The position numbers were made by a program, and so were the translations under genes. The notes under the pieces were generated by a model, which worked only from the letters and a program-made list of their open reading frames with translations, had not been told where the DNA came from and did not search any database. A DNA stretch of 64,000 bases. Source: Terfezia claveryi. Taxonomy: Eukaryota > Ascomycota > Pezizomycetes > Pezizales > Pezizaceae. This document shows, piece after piece, positions 1 through 10,989 of the stretch; within the stretch, counting starts at the first letter, position 1, and the number at the start of each line of letters is the position of its first letter. The stretch covers positions 434,001-498,000 of the forward strand of contig WHUX01000014.1 in NCBI GenBank assembly GCA_015179025.1. Direction: 5' to 3'.

Positions 1-5
1 ACAGG

Positions 6-2672
6 ATGAAGAGAAACAAACAGGCAATGCGTCCTATATCCTCTAGCCCCATGAAGGGAAATACAAACTCTGTTCAGGCCATGCTCACCCACGACACTTC
101 GAGGGCCTCGGCAGGCTCGGACACGACTACTTTTGCTGATGCTACTGAGGCTTTAACCAGTAGAGGCAGGAGAGGCACTTTGGATACAGCTATGGTCGAG
201 ACTCCACGTGTCAGAGGCAGAAGTCAATCCCCCGTGAAGACCCTAAAGGCCAACCTCACTCAACACTCGCTGGATCGAAATCTATTCTCTAATTCCCTTC
301 TACGAAAATCTCCTTCCAAGGGAATTACCAACTCGGACTTTACCGGACGAACATTTAGCGAGAGGGAAAGGGCCGTTGAACTGAAGGCTCAGGGTAGAGA
401 CATTCCCCCACTTCCCTCCAGAACTCTGGCCGAGGTACCTTGGAAAAAGGGTCGACCAAAGTCTAGAGAGGGATTTGAGCCAGAGGCGGTTCACATCAAC
501 ATCATGCCGGGAAATAACATAGTTTTAGAGACTACTACCATTCAGGAGCCTCCCACCTTGGTGATCAAGGATAAAGCACCCCCGGCGCCCATTCAGTCAA
601 CAATAGGGCCTGATTCCGATTCTTCCACCAGTTCCACTGATACTGCTAGTATCCCACGTTACGAAATGATAATTTGGCGTACATTTCCTGCCAGAAAAGG
701 TCATAGACATCAGGAGGCTCCGGAACAAACACGGAAGTGCTCCTTCCCTATTACGAAGAAGCTTGCACGAAGGCTCGTTAATGGTCAAAAACCCGACTAT
801 ATTACTGCCTTGAATCAGTTCATTGCAACCAATGGAACGGGAATCCCGGTTACCAGTGTTCCGTCATTCACTCTTCAAGCTACTGTTCAATCCGACGGTA
901 CCTCTTTTCCACTAGAGTTCCTTGACTTGGCTGAACAACAATTTGCGGACATCATTGATGAGATAGTCTCATATCAAGTTCAGGGATATGGCAGATGGTC
1001 CATTGATGGCATGATGAGGCGTGTGGTCATCCCTGAGGCAGGGCAACTGGCATCCTTGGGTCCCTGTTTGGAAGCCTTGGTGGTGATTACCTTGGAAGCC
1101 TGCGGTAGTAGATGGGTTGGATTGCCAGGCTTTGACGCCGATGGGAAACTCAAATCAATTTCTCGTGTGGATATCTCTGAAGCTAAAAAAGAGGTGGATG
1201 CTGGTACACCACACCAGTACCTGCCAACTTCGACTGCAAGGTTGACCTGTGGCTCTGTGACAGCCTCAAAGTCTACGAAGAAGGGAAATGTCACGATCCC
1301 AATACCAGCTACTTCTGAGCACCCTCCCGCAGCAAACCCAAGTTTCCCAAGTGTGACATCTTCTACAGTCAGCAAAGCCTCCAAAGGGGTTGCTAAAACT
1401 GATTCCAGACATCCCAAAAGGAGCGTCACAACTGTGCGCGTCGAACAGTGCTCTTCGAGTCCAGATTCTGCGGACGGCGGGGATGAGAGCGGAGACGAGG
1501 ACATGTCCATGATCAACATCGAGAGCGTGCAGGAGGTTCCCAAAAACGGGAAGACTTTCCAAACCTCGCCCATGACGTCCCGTAGTAATGGAATTAATCC
1601 ACTCAATTCACGTCTTGGCCTCCCTGGAGGCCGCCTCTCCACATCGACTACGCCATTCCTTGCACCAACTCCTGTGCGTTATCATGGACACGCTGGGAAT
1701 TTTACTTCTAGTGGGACTGGAATCGCTGCTATTCACGTAAGTGAGGTTCCCATCACCCCAGTAAGCAAGTTGAGCTACCGAAGGATTAGTTCTTCCACGT
1801 CAGGTGACAACATCAGCCCCACTGAATACAATGCCATACCAAAGCCAAAGCAACCCACGACGGAAGATCTAGACATTACAACTGCAACCACAACTCACGG
1901 TGATCAAAAAAACAAGGCGCAGAGCACGCTCCGACGTGATGTCCTTGTGAAGGGACAATTTGAAGCTGGCAAAACTTACATAAGTAGCCGAAACCCATCA
2001 AACCCATTGCCCGGAACTCTCATGAGCCCTGGGCTTTTTGAACAGGAGCCCACACTCCGAATGGTTGTTCCAACCCCATCGCCGAAGACTTCCCTTGCTC
2101 TAGCTGCTGAAACAATGGATGCGGACACTAAGGCTACTAAGCCTCAACGGAATCGGGCTGAAAACACTGGGGTGGACTTTGCTCGCCAAACCATCGGCAC
2201 GTTGGAAAACTTCAAGCCTGGAACATTTACATCAAACTTGCAGGCTCCTGCCGATAGAAACCACGCAACCACCAAACCACAGCTTCCGCACCCAACCAAG
2301 AGCCTCCAAAACCTTGCACAGGCGGCCGCTGGTGAAACCGCAGTTGTTCGTCGTCGATGGGAAGAAAGCACCGCTGCTAGCCTTAGAAAGGAGAGACCTC
2401 CGAGCCCTGTCAAATCTCGATCAAATAGTACCATCAAGCGTGCCGACAGCCCAACCAAGAGGTCTGCCCAACCGACCGCTGCTGCAGCTAATGTTGCCAG
2501 GAGCGTGAGTCTCCGTACTTTGAGAACTCCAGGCCCGCGTCCGAAATCTAGGGTCGACGGTGCCGCTGGCCAGGCTGGGCATCGTACAAAAGACAGGGTC
2601 CCATCAGGGGCAATTTCAGGCCGGGGGGAAGGCAATATTTCTAGTTTCAGGCATGAGGGGAAGTCGAGTTAG
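6..2672 (+). CDS. Large basic S/T-P-x-K-rich protein, paralog A (5' end near window edge)
   Basis: This is one uninterrupted reading frame of 888 residues. I do not recognise the family. Visible parts are an N-terminal block with SFT-type sequence '[18 protein letters not shown]' and a following EVPWKKG motif (about residues 110-150). A central conserved block starts YEMIIWRTF and continues to GYGRWSIDGMMRRVV and LPGFDADG (about 215-375). A disordered, S/T/P-rich half follows, with GKTYISSRNPSNPLPG near 660. The C-terminus is basic, with many SPxK motifs (SPMK, SPVK, SPSK, SPTK), a pattern that fits cyclin-dependent kinase sites. The downstream neighbour is clearly homologous in every one of these blocks, so this is a tandem duplicate pair. 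The ATG at base 6 is the first possible start, but the true start or a 5' exon may lie outside the window. There is no signal peptide or membrane segment; a nuclear or cytoskeletal scaffold is possible but unproven. Confidence 0.8.
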   Translation: MKRNKQAMRPISSSPMKGNTNSVQAMLTHDTSRASAGSDTTTFADATEALTSRGRRGTLDTAMVETPRVRGRSQSPVKTLKANLTQHSLDRNLFSNSLLRKSPSKGITNSDFTGRTFSERERAVELKAQGRDIPPLPSRTLAEVPWKKGRPKSREGFEPEAVHINIMPGNNIVLETTTIQEPPTLVIKDKAPPAPIQSTIGPDSDSSTSSTDTASIPRYEMIIWRTFPARKGHRHQEAPEQTRKCSFPITKKLARRLVNGQKPDYITALNQFIATNGTGIPVTSVPSFTLQATVQSDGTSFPLEFLDLAEQQFADIIDEIVSYQVQGYGRWSIDGMMRRVVIPEAGQLASLGPCLEALVVITLEACGSRWVGLPGFDADGKLKSISRVDISEAKKEVDAGTPHQYLPTSTARLTCGSVTASKSTKKGNVTIPIPATSEHPPAANPSFPSVTSSTVSKASKGVAKTDSRHPKRSVTTVRVEQCSSSPDSADGGDESGDEDMSMINIESVQEVPKNGKTFQTSPMTSRSNGINPLNSRLGLPGGRLSTSTTPFLAPTPVRYHGHAGNFTSSGTGIAAIHVSEVPITPVSKLSYRRISSSTSGDNISPTEYNAIPKPKQPTTEDLDITTATTTHGDQKNKAQSTLRRDVLVKGQFEAGKTYISSRNPSNPLPGTLMSPGLFEQEPTLRMVVPTPSPKTSLALAAETMDADTKATKPQRNRAENTGVDFARQTIGTLENFKPGTFTSNLQAPADRNHATTKPQLPHPTKSLQNLAQAAAGETAVVRRRWEESTAASLRKERPPSPVKSRSNSTIKRADSPTKRSAQPTAAAANVARSVSLRTLRTPGPRPKSRVDGAAGQAGHRTKDRVPSGAISGRGEGNISSFRHEGKSS

Positions 2673-3900
2673 GCGGTTAGCGTACTATGTAACGGAAATA
2701 TAGGTATTTGCATCCGAGAATGCGGAAGTGTAGGGGTTTAGAAATATTGTAGGTGGTCGGTCACTCGTGGAGGTACAACGGATGGAGGATAGGTTAAGAG
2801 GTTGACAAGAAATTTGGGGACATTAAAAGGAATTGAAGCGGATGAAGAAAAGAAGGCGGATTTAGGTTAAAATTTGTTGGGGGTTTCTCGCTTGGTTTGC
2901 TTATGTTTTTAGTTTGGGTTCTCCCTTTACACACTTGGCTAAATTTGGGCATCGTGCGTCCGAGATCTCCACTGCTGATGTCTAGTCCTATCTTCTTCAA
3001 GTTGTTTTTTAATTTTTACCACCATTTATTTTTGCCAGGGCTGAGCTGAAGGTTGATGGGATCGGAAAAGTGTGGGAACAAGGTGATGGGGAGTGTGGCT
3101 CGACTCTGGTCGGCCTAGGGTGTTTTGCGTTATGTCTATTCCGAATTAATCAATTGTTTTCATGAGAGGTTCGAACCACAGAATCAGGTGGGTATATAAA
3201 GACCTCTGGTTGTGAGAGTCAGAAGATTTGCATCGATGCACCCAAGGCCCGAGATCTGTTACCTAAACCGGCATCCCGAACGTAGACCGCACTACTTTCC
3301 AATATGTTTCACGGTGAGTATGGCCGTTGGGGTGACATCCGGGGGTATTTCTAGAAGTTCGGATTATGTTTAGTATCGTGTATAGAGCCAGTATGGGAAA
3401 CTATAGGAATATCCAAAAGAATGTGTCCGGTGGGTATTTCCTAGGTCCTGTACTTAATAAATAGGACCATCCAACTCGTTCTCCAGTACATATTGCAAAT
3501 CATTGCGATGCCTCAGTTCCATACCTCTACCTATACCATTAGCATGAGTAGGAATCTTATGGCTGGGTCGGGAATAGATTAAAGAGCTATATACATTTAC
3601 ATGTGGGTTTTGTAAATACCGCCAATTACGTATGCTGATATATCCAACATGTAACGACAAACGGAGCCGGCAACCAGCGAGTCAACCGTGCCAAGAATGC
3701 CACCAAGAATCTCGAATTTAGCAGTTAACCTGAAATAGCAGTAAAATATCCGACTAATGGAAACCCACGTGACTCAGATTCCACTTTTTATGTTGTTATT
3801 TTGTACTTGGTTCCTCTCCTCTCACAAACCACTGACAGAACAAACAAAGATATTTGCAAAACCACAAACAATCATTAGTTTCTATTCATCCCTTCTCTTG
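2673..3900. other. Intergenic region between the two paralogs
   Basis: I see no convincing gene. A short stretch near 3190 (GGGTATATAAAGACC) looks like a TATA box on the plus strand, about 700 bases before the next start. An open frame continues upstream of 3901 to 3757, but its residues are hydrophobic and unlike the paralog, so I treat it as leader. Confidence 0.5.
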
Positions 3901-6883
3901 ATGAATACAAGCTCTACTCAAGATACTCTCACTCAGCATACTGCAATGATTTCTACTAACTCGGCAACAACCATCTCGGCGGCTCCTCCTACGGTGCCAC
4001 CAAATGGCCGAGGACGAGGACACACAGAGGATATAGATACGATCAATGTCCCAAAATTAAGACTACGAAGTCTATCCCCCGAGAAGCGAGACCTTTTCCT
4101 TCGTCAGCAAACCCCTGTTTCCCCCACAAAAGCTGTCTATAATTCGGAATTTACTGGGCGAACGTTCAGCGAGCGGAAACAAGCCCTAAAAGATAAGGCG
4201 AAGGGGTTGACTGTTAAGCCCCTCCCAAAACGAAAGATCAACGAAGTCCCTTGGCTCAAAGGGAATCCTGAGAGGGTGGCTGATTGGGAGATAGCGCAAG
4301 CCCGAGGCAAGAACGTTCGAAAATTGACCGACGAGGAGAAGTCACTCCTGTCTCCAGTCAAGGCCACAACTCGAGCCCCACTTGTTACCCCACCCAAGGC
4401 AGCAAAGGTTGCCCTTTCTACCACTTTCAAGGGTCTCGTCAAGGAAACTCAGACGGCCATTAGGTCCTCCAGGTACAGTTTACTCAAGAAACTGATAACA
4501 AACAACACTCAGGGGACCGTTTCTACCAATCCCAAAAGCCCCATCAAAGAAACTGGCACTGCCACCAGGGTCCCAAAGCACAGTTCACTCCCCAAACTGA
4601 AAGCACAAAACACTCGAGAGGCTGGAGTCCAAGAGCCTCAATCTGCAATCAATCCCTCAAAACTCGCTGTCCTCTGGAGGACATCAGCAATAAACATACA
4701 GAAGACTGCTGAGAGGGCTTTAGACGATTCCATCCGAGAACCTATCGCTGCGATCACAATTGCCCCCACAGGAACGATTGTCCATTCTCCGCTCATCGTG
4801 GCTCTAGCTGATTCCAGGGGTCATACGGGCTCCTCCGTGCATATTGAACACCCATCCCGCCTTTCTTCCAGCATGGCTCTAACAACATCTATTTGGGGTC
4901 AGTCAACCTCATTCCGAGATACCGAGGGACCAGCCGGAACTGTTTGCGTGCCTAATCCTCTCCCTGAAGACCTCCCTCATTACGAACTCATCATTTGGCG
5001 TACCTTTGCACGCAAGCAGGATGCCAGAGGGAACGATATTACCCCAAAAACTCGCAAGGTTTCGTTTCCAATTACTCAGGATTTTGCAGCCAGGATTGCT
5101 GCAGGGCAGAATCTCACCTTTGTCAATGATTCCAACGTTGTTTTGGAAGGTGCTCAAGATGAACTCGCACTACTTATCCCACTTATCACTGGGAGCGATG
5201 GCATACTCTTTCCTCCAGAGTTTATGGATATAGCTGACAAGCAATTCGCTGCCATTGTTGCAGAATTGGTGAAATTCCAAGAGAGAGGATATGGTAGGTG
5301 GTCACTTGATTCCCTCCGCCGCCGTGTTGTGGCCGACGATGTTGCTTATGCATCCGGTCTGGCGTCACATTTGGAAGCGGTGCTTGTAATCCGCATGACT
5401 GGATTTACCAAAAAAGGGTGGCTCGGATTACCAGGATATGATGCAGACGGGGACTTGAGAATTATCCCATCTGGTGCCCTCAATGACGGGCGTAGTAGCT
5501 CCTTTAACAGCGGCTGGTCGGATAATAGCCCACGCAACAGAATACCAGGAGCAGGTTTTCAAAATGAAAGCAGGCTGGTGGGGTCCCAATTGAGCCACGG
5601 AGGTAAAATGTAGGCTGCGAAAACCTTCTACCCCGTTCTATAGTTAACTAATATTGTGCTTGCTACCTAGGCCTGAGCCCTCGCTAGACGGCGGTCTTGA
5701 GTTAGGGAATGAGGTCAATGAGGCTAGTATGCCTATGATCCTATCAAAGAGCGTTAATGAGATGGTCAACAATCGTTCGCCATCCCCACAAACGCTTCCA
5801 ATCTCTACCGTCCAAACGCCAGATCCGAAGGGGCGCTCTGCGGAAATACGTCTCTCTACCTCTACGACCCCCTTCCTGCAACCAAAGAACACACAGGGAC
5901 CTATCGGAGATGGTATGGGAATGGCGGCCTGGAACAATTATGCCGGGGGGGCACCAGATCCGAGAATCAAGCATCTTGCCACTAATGTCGGTGCAATTAA
6001 GTTACAGCACAGTCCTAAACGCCACAGTCCTAAACGCCACAGTCCTAAACGCCACAGTCCTAAACGCAGCACTCCCAAAAAGAAAACCCACGGTGGCTCC
6101 GAACCAGATGCGACACCAAAGCCAGAGAGAGCTACAAGTGAGAACTGGAACGTTGCCGATGTCGCAGACAGTGTCCCCTTCGGGCAGAACGTCCTGACGA
6201 AGGCTCAACTAGAGGCTGGCAAGACGTATGTCAGTACTCGGAATCCATCAAATCCAATTCCGGGAGCTCTCTTAAGCCCGGGAGTTATTGATTCAGAGCC
6301 TACTCTACGCATGGTGCTGCCTACACCACCGGCAAACCCAACCGCTAAAACCAAGTTTGTCATTCATCCAAGCAACATCTCTCAGCATGCGGGTGGAAAG
6401 ACTGCGATGCGTTACAAGAAGGCTAATCGCACCAAGAGCTCTCAGACCTTGAGCGGTACTGGGGCAACCGAGGCTGTTGGAAGTAGACGCCGATGGGAAT
6501 TTAGTACCGCCTCGAGTTTGGCAAAAGAGAGACCTGCAAGTCCAGTCAAGGCTCGCTCTGATTCTCCTGTCAAGAGCAAGGGGCCTTCGAGGACCGATAG
6601 CCCAGTTAAGCGCAGCGATAGTCCTGCCAAAACTACTACTGCTCCAAAGGGATTTACCGCAGCACAATCGACTGCCGCTACTGCTGCTAGGGTTGCGTGC
6701 ATAATTAAACCAGGTGCCAAGCAAGTTCCCGGAAATGCGACTGCGACAGTGACCACACGCCCAAAGTCGAGGGCTGCGGGGACAGACGGTACTCAGGGTA
6801 CCTCAAGACCTCGCGCTGGAAGTACGACGCGTGGGGCGGGCCCTCTCAGTCGCTATGGGAATGCGACTGTTAGGACTGTTTAA
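3901..6883 (+). CDS. Large basic S/T-P-x-K-rich protein, paralog B, two exons
   Basis: Exon 1 is 3901-5609 and exon 2 is 5671-6883, giving about 973 residues. The 61-nt intron (5610-5670) starts GTAGGC, has a TTAACTAAT branch-type sequence and ends CTACCTAG; using it restores one frame across an in-frame stop at 5611. The domain order matches paralog [18 protein letters not shown] and EVPWLKG, then [12 protein letters not shown], then [15 protein letters not shown] and LPGYDADG, then [16 protein letters not shown] and [12 protein letters not shown]. The C-terminus is basic with repeated SPVK. Extra features are additional SPxK/TPxK motifs in the first half and a fourfold HSPKR repeat. Paralog A has no intron at the matching place, so one was gained or lost after duplication. 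An upstream ATG at 3757 would add a hydrophobic 48-residue leader absent from paralog A; 3901 is preferred. Function unknown. Confidence 0.78.
6008..6067 (+). repeat. 15-bp in-frame tandem repeat (HSPKR x4)
   Basis: Four units of CACAGTCCTAAACGC run head to tail inside paralog B and encode HSPKR four times. The first three are followed by identical units and the fourth by a related STPKKK stretch. Each unit carries an S-P-K-R site. The near-perfect identity suggests recent expansion. Confidence 0.95.
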
Positions 6884-8350
6884 TCTGAAGGGGCGACCAG
6901 TAAATGTAGGATGAATGATGATGGGGGATAGGGGGTATTTGAGGAAGCGGATGGAGAGGTTTTAAAATGGCGTGAAGGAGGCCGTGTTGGGGAAAGGGAT
7001 CAGGTGGTCTAAGCAGAGGGGTAGGGAGGTTCAATGATGTCATAAGTGCAGGAGGAACAAATATTTCGGCAGTTTTAGGTTTGAAATTCCCGACATTTTC
7101 CGAGACCTTTATTCAGACTACCGCTGAACTTTGGATTTCATTCTCATTTATTTCCGATTTGATTTTTCTACTCTGGTGGGGAGAATTTACTGGGTGGAAT
7201 CATCTCTTTTTTTTTTACCCCCTTACACTTTTCGAGGTAATGATAGGGGAAAAAATCTTGTTTGCTATGTAACATCTCTACTTTTCTTTTTTTTTGCACC
7301 TCTACTCCCGGCGATAGGAGGGCCATTGATACTCTGATCAGGATACGGTTGGAAGTAAGGCACTTGGAGGTTTTTGCTTACTGGATGGGTTTAATTAATT
7401 CAAAAAAGGTTGTTACAGCCATTTACATGTGCATGTGAATATGTGATTGTTCATGTCTCAAAAGGCTCAAGGGGTACCGTAATCCTCGATTCAGTCCCGT
7501 TTAAGTTCCCTGCAATCGGGGAAAGTCGACTTGGGATGTTGTACGGAGTACCGGGATGGTAAGTAAGTAGCTGGCGACCTTTTTTCCTGATATTCCCTAG
7601 GCTTTTCCTGGCGATCCTGCTGTCAAAAAAGCGGAACCTCGTATATCAAGGTGAGTTGTTTTTTTTCTCTTGGGAAAAAAAGAAAGAAGCATTCCGCATA
7701 ACCTATTTCTCATTCAAGGATTTTCTTTCAAATTTTTGTTCGCTCGCAAGCATTTAATGACTATTTGGTTATTGGATGTGATTGAATTCAGTTTTTAATC
7801 TACACGGCAGAAATACCGGAACCATAAATAAGGAAATCTATCTCTCCCCCTCCCCCCCAAAAAAAATGTGAAACTCAATTTGTTTTAGCCAAAGGTAAAA
7901 CTCATGAATTTCCAAGCCGGAAAGGGAAAATATAGAATAGGAACCATGAGCTCGGGGGCCTCCCCCCGGGGAAAAGCATAATTATGTTTGAACAAAAGGA
8001 AGAAAGAAATGCATTCTTCCTCAGGGCTAGTTTTGGTCGCGCCAACTGGAAAGGACGAAAGGAAAGACAACCAAAAACAACACTCAAAACGACATTTTGT
8101 TTCAAGAGAAGACAGTGAGGAAGTAGCAGCGACCCACCAGACCCATTACCGGTATACCTCAAAAATGGAAGCGGAACACACTCCTGGCCATCCCTCCGCC
8201 GCCCCAGTCCCAGTACCCTCTCTGCAAAGAGAAGACAGTACCCAACTCAGTAACTCTGGCCACAAGCTACCGAATCAGAATCCTATCCTCTCTCTCTGAA
8301 AAGATACTCAAGGATTAGTTTGGCCCGTTCACTCCTCCTCTTCACATCCC
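6884..8350. other. Intergenic region downstream of paralog B
   Basis: AT-rich with several homopolymer runs. An open frame at 7988-8299 on the plus strand (103 residues, polar) has no recognisable motif and is probably not a gene. I see nothing else here. Confidence 0.4.
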
Positions 8351-10560
8351 TCACTCATCATCCTGCCAGTCCCGACAGTACTTCATCCAATCCCAGGCCG
8401 GCTTAAACGTTGGCGCTGGCCTACGTCGCTGCCTCTCTACCCTCTCCGGCTCCGGATTCTCCTGGTTCTCCCGCGTGATCTCCGCCGGCGCCGGCACCGG
8501 AGCCAACCTCCCCGCCCCAATCCTCCTCCCTACCTCCGCCCAGTGCCTATCCCTCTCCATCTGGAGTTCCACTAACAGGGCGCTCTGCCGCTGTTGACTC
8601 AGTGCAATTCCTCGAGAGACTTCTGCATTCCAGCTCGAAAGCTGGCGACGCCTCTGCTCCTCTTGCACTTGTCTGCGCGTAGTTTCCACAGCAGCAAGTC
8701 TACTGACTTCTTCTACCCAGGTAGTGCCAGAGGAGCGGAGGAATCGACGTTCGTGAACCGCGACAGCGTCCTTTGGCAGTGTGGTTTGTGCGGCAATAGG
8801 TTGACGGCCCTGTTGGGAGGGTGCAGAAACCTCCGGCGGCGAAGTTTGGGTTGGGTGTGGTGGGGATGTTGGAATTGGTAGTGGTGGTGGCGGTGGTGGT
8901 GGTACTGCAGATGTTGCTTCAGGTAGGGCCGGCGGTGGTCGTAATGCCTTGGTTGGGGGTAGAGAAGTGACGGTGGTGGGGTCACTGTGTGTAAGAATTG
9001 CGTCTACCATAGACGCACCTTCATCCCCCTCGTACTCCAACCGCTGCATTTGCTCGGCAAGAGCATGATCAGACTGCTCTAGCCCCGTTTCCTCGCGTTT
9101 GGCAGATTGTGACTAGATAGCAATGGCTGCGTTAGTTTCGTCCCATTTTTCTGTGGGATTCGAACATGATGAGTATTTACATACCTCCTGCTCCTCCTGC
9201 CCTGCGCTCAACTGCTCTACGAGCAGATTCAGTTCCTTCCCCTCCCCATCACCCTCCTCCTCCTCCTCCGACCCCCACAGCTCCGCGTTGATCTCCGCCT
9301 CCGCTTTCGCCTCCTCAGTACTCACCGCCACGTGTAGATGTGGCGACAGGGCTGGTACTGATAGCTCCTCTAGGGCAGTGACAGGGGAAACGGAGTTAAC
9401 TTCGGGAGATCCCTTCGTTGGAGCCCCACCAACTTCCTTCTCACTTATGAAGAACATGCCACTTCCCCAGTTCTCCATATTCCTCAACCCCGCCAGCAAA
9501 CGGCGAGAGTTCTCCACCCTCTTTTCTTCCACCGCAGTCTCCGAGTCATCCACTCGGGCTCGCTTATTCCCCTCAGATGAGATGGCTGCGAAAGGCAAGG
9601 CCTTACTTACCTCCGCTATTCTGCTTCTCTCCTCCACCATTCCCTTCAACTCCTCCACAAACCTCATTTCCTTTTCCACGAGGCTGCGCTGCTCAGCTAC
9701 AAGCCTCGCGTGTTCCTCCGCCTTCGCCCTCGCCTCTGCCAACAAGGCGGCGATCTCTCCCCCAACAATCTCCGCCATCAGCCTCATCTTTTCCTCCCTC
9801 ATCGCTTGAACTCCCGCTGTTGTTGCACACTCCTTACCAACTTACGTTGGGCAGCAACAAACCAGTTCTCGTCCTCTTCAAACTTTCCCCAAAAGCGTTT
9901 CCTCTTGAGGCTCCCCTGCGAAAGTGGGGCAACTGGAGCTGAGGCATCACGAGTAGTTGGGGAAGTGGCGGCATCACGAGATGGATAGAGCGGGGTGGGG
10001 TCAGGGACAAGAGCGGGAACTTCCTCCTCGACCGGAACTTCCTCCCCGACCGGAACTTCCTCCTCCATCGCAACACCACTGGCAGCCACCTCGGTCTCCC
10101 TGGCCGCACTCCTCAAAGCGCGGTCGAAAAGGTCCTCGTCGAAGTAGCCGAGGTCTAATGGTGACACTTGGGGAGGGGGCGCCCCCACGTCCAAAGCTCC
10201 TTCGATACTGTAGGCCGAGGAGTCCATCTCTGGGACGAGCGGTGCTGGGTTGTAGGTGAGGTCGTAGCTGAAGTTCGGGGCAAATAGTCCCTCAGCTGTC
10301 GCAGTGGTGGAGAAGGTGAAGGACGGGTCCGATCCGTATGTTGAATACGGATTATATATATCTTGCAGACCCTGGATGTACCCACCAAGCTGGTATTGCA
10401 GGCCATCGCTGGTGGTGGGGCCAGCGGCGGCCGGCAGGATGTCTTCAGTCGACCAAGAAAAGGCCTGGCCAAAGAAGTCACCGTTCCAGAGCTCAGAGTC
10501 CTCCTGGTCGGCGAAAGGGCTGGTGCTTTGTAGAGCCGGGAAGACTAAAGGCGGCGCCAT
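8351..10560 (-). CDS. Coiled-coil, acidic and proline-rich protein, multi-exon
   Basis: The minus-strand gene reads from 10560 down to 8351. The first coding block (10560-9846) holds an F/Y/D-rich region, then repeated EEVPVGEEVPVEEEVP and a basic SLKRKRFWGKF. A GTAAGT donor follows at 9845; the matching acceptor is uncertain. An intron ending at 9805 (41 nt) keeps more coiled coil, while one ending at 9736 (110 nt) has better length; both keep frame. The next exon (to 9185) is a long charged helix with heptad character and an EEEEEGDGEG stretch. The intron 9184-9113 (72 nt) is clear: GTATGT donor, ACTAAC branch, CTATCTAG acceptor. The last exon (9112-8351) has a PPPPPPP tract, a Q/R-rich helix and the C-terminus WDWMKYCRDWQDDE. 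No family recognised. An upstream exon may extend the N-terminus (see next entry). Confidence 0.68.
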
Positions 10561-10972
10561 CGTGGGGGCTGGCGCAGGGCCTGGAGCGGGGCTAAGGGGT
10601 CGTGAGGGGGGAAGATGCCAGCGGCGCTATCATAAGAGAACAAATATTAATCCCTAGTACAGCACATGGAGGATCTCCTGTTGGGTAATCAGCAACTACA
10701 TACCTGCTTCTCCAGTTTTACCGCCTGCAGCCATGTTTCCCCCCTGAGCACCCAAGGCTCTTTCGCCTCGACGGCCTCCTCTGTCTTCTCCTCCTCCTCC
10801 TCCTCCTCCTCCTCCTCGAAAAGACCCGCCTCCAAAACCTCCTCCACCGAAATTCCTCCACCTGCTCATTCTCCGCCTCGTATTCGTCTCGGCTCCTCTT
10901 CCTCCCCATGAGCTTCATCCACACTTCCTCTCCAAAGAGAGGAGGGGGGTTGGTCCACCCCGAAGGATCCAT
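10561..10972 (-). other. Upstream exon or 5' leader of the coiled-coil gene
   Basis: A good intron lies at 10703-10627 on the minus strand (GCAG before GTATGT, ending in TAG). Spliced, one frame runs from an E-rich stretch encoded by about ten GAG codons (10789-10817), through a segment ending AVKLEKQ, into RRWHLPPS and then the MAPPLVFP start used above. That frame has no ATG of its own. The ATG at 10972 (MDPSGWTNPPPLFGEE) is in another frame and would need a further unseen splice. So this is either a leader with an intron or an N-terminal extension whose first exon I cannot resolve. Confidence 0.5.
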
Positions 10973-10978
10973 GGGTAC

Positions 10979-10989
10979 TATATATATAA
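10979..10989 (-). promoter_or_regulatory. Candidate TATA box of the coiled-coil gene
   Basis: A TATATATA-type sequence read on the minus strand sits a few bases before the ATG at 10972. At normal TATA-to-start spacing, transcription would begin downstream of that ATG, which favours a later start such as 10560. Confidence 0.45.

Noticed and set aside
3757..3900. Upstream extension of paralog B with a hydrophobic leader
   Set aside because: The segment looks like a signal peptide but has no counterpart in paralog A and is followed by a better start at 3901; treated as leader sequence.
8594..10657. Several plus-strand frames opposite the coiled-coil gene
   Set aside because: They are antisense shadows of GC-rich coding sequence; only the minus strand has consistent splice sites.
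10718..10972. Minus-strand frame with a poly-arginine run as a gene
   Set aside because: The arginine run is one frame of a GAG repeat; the frame stops before the good splice donor at 10703, while the glutamate frame continues through the splice.
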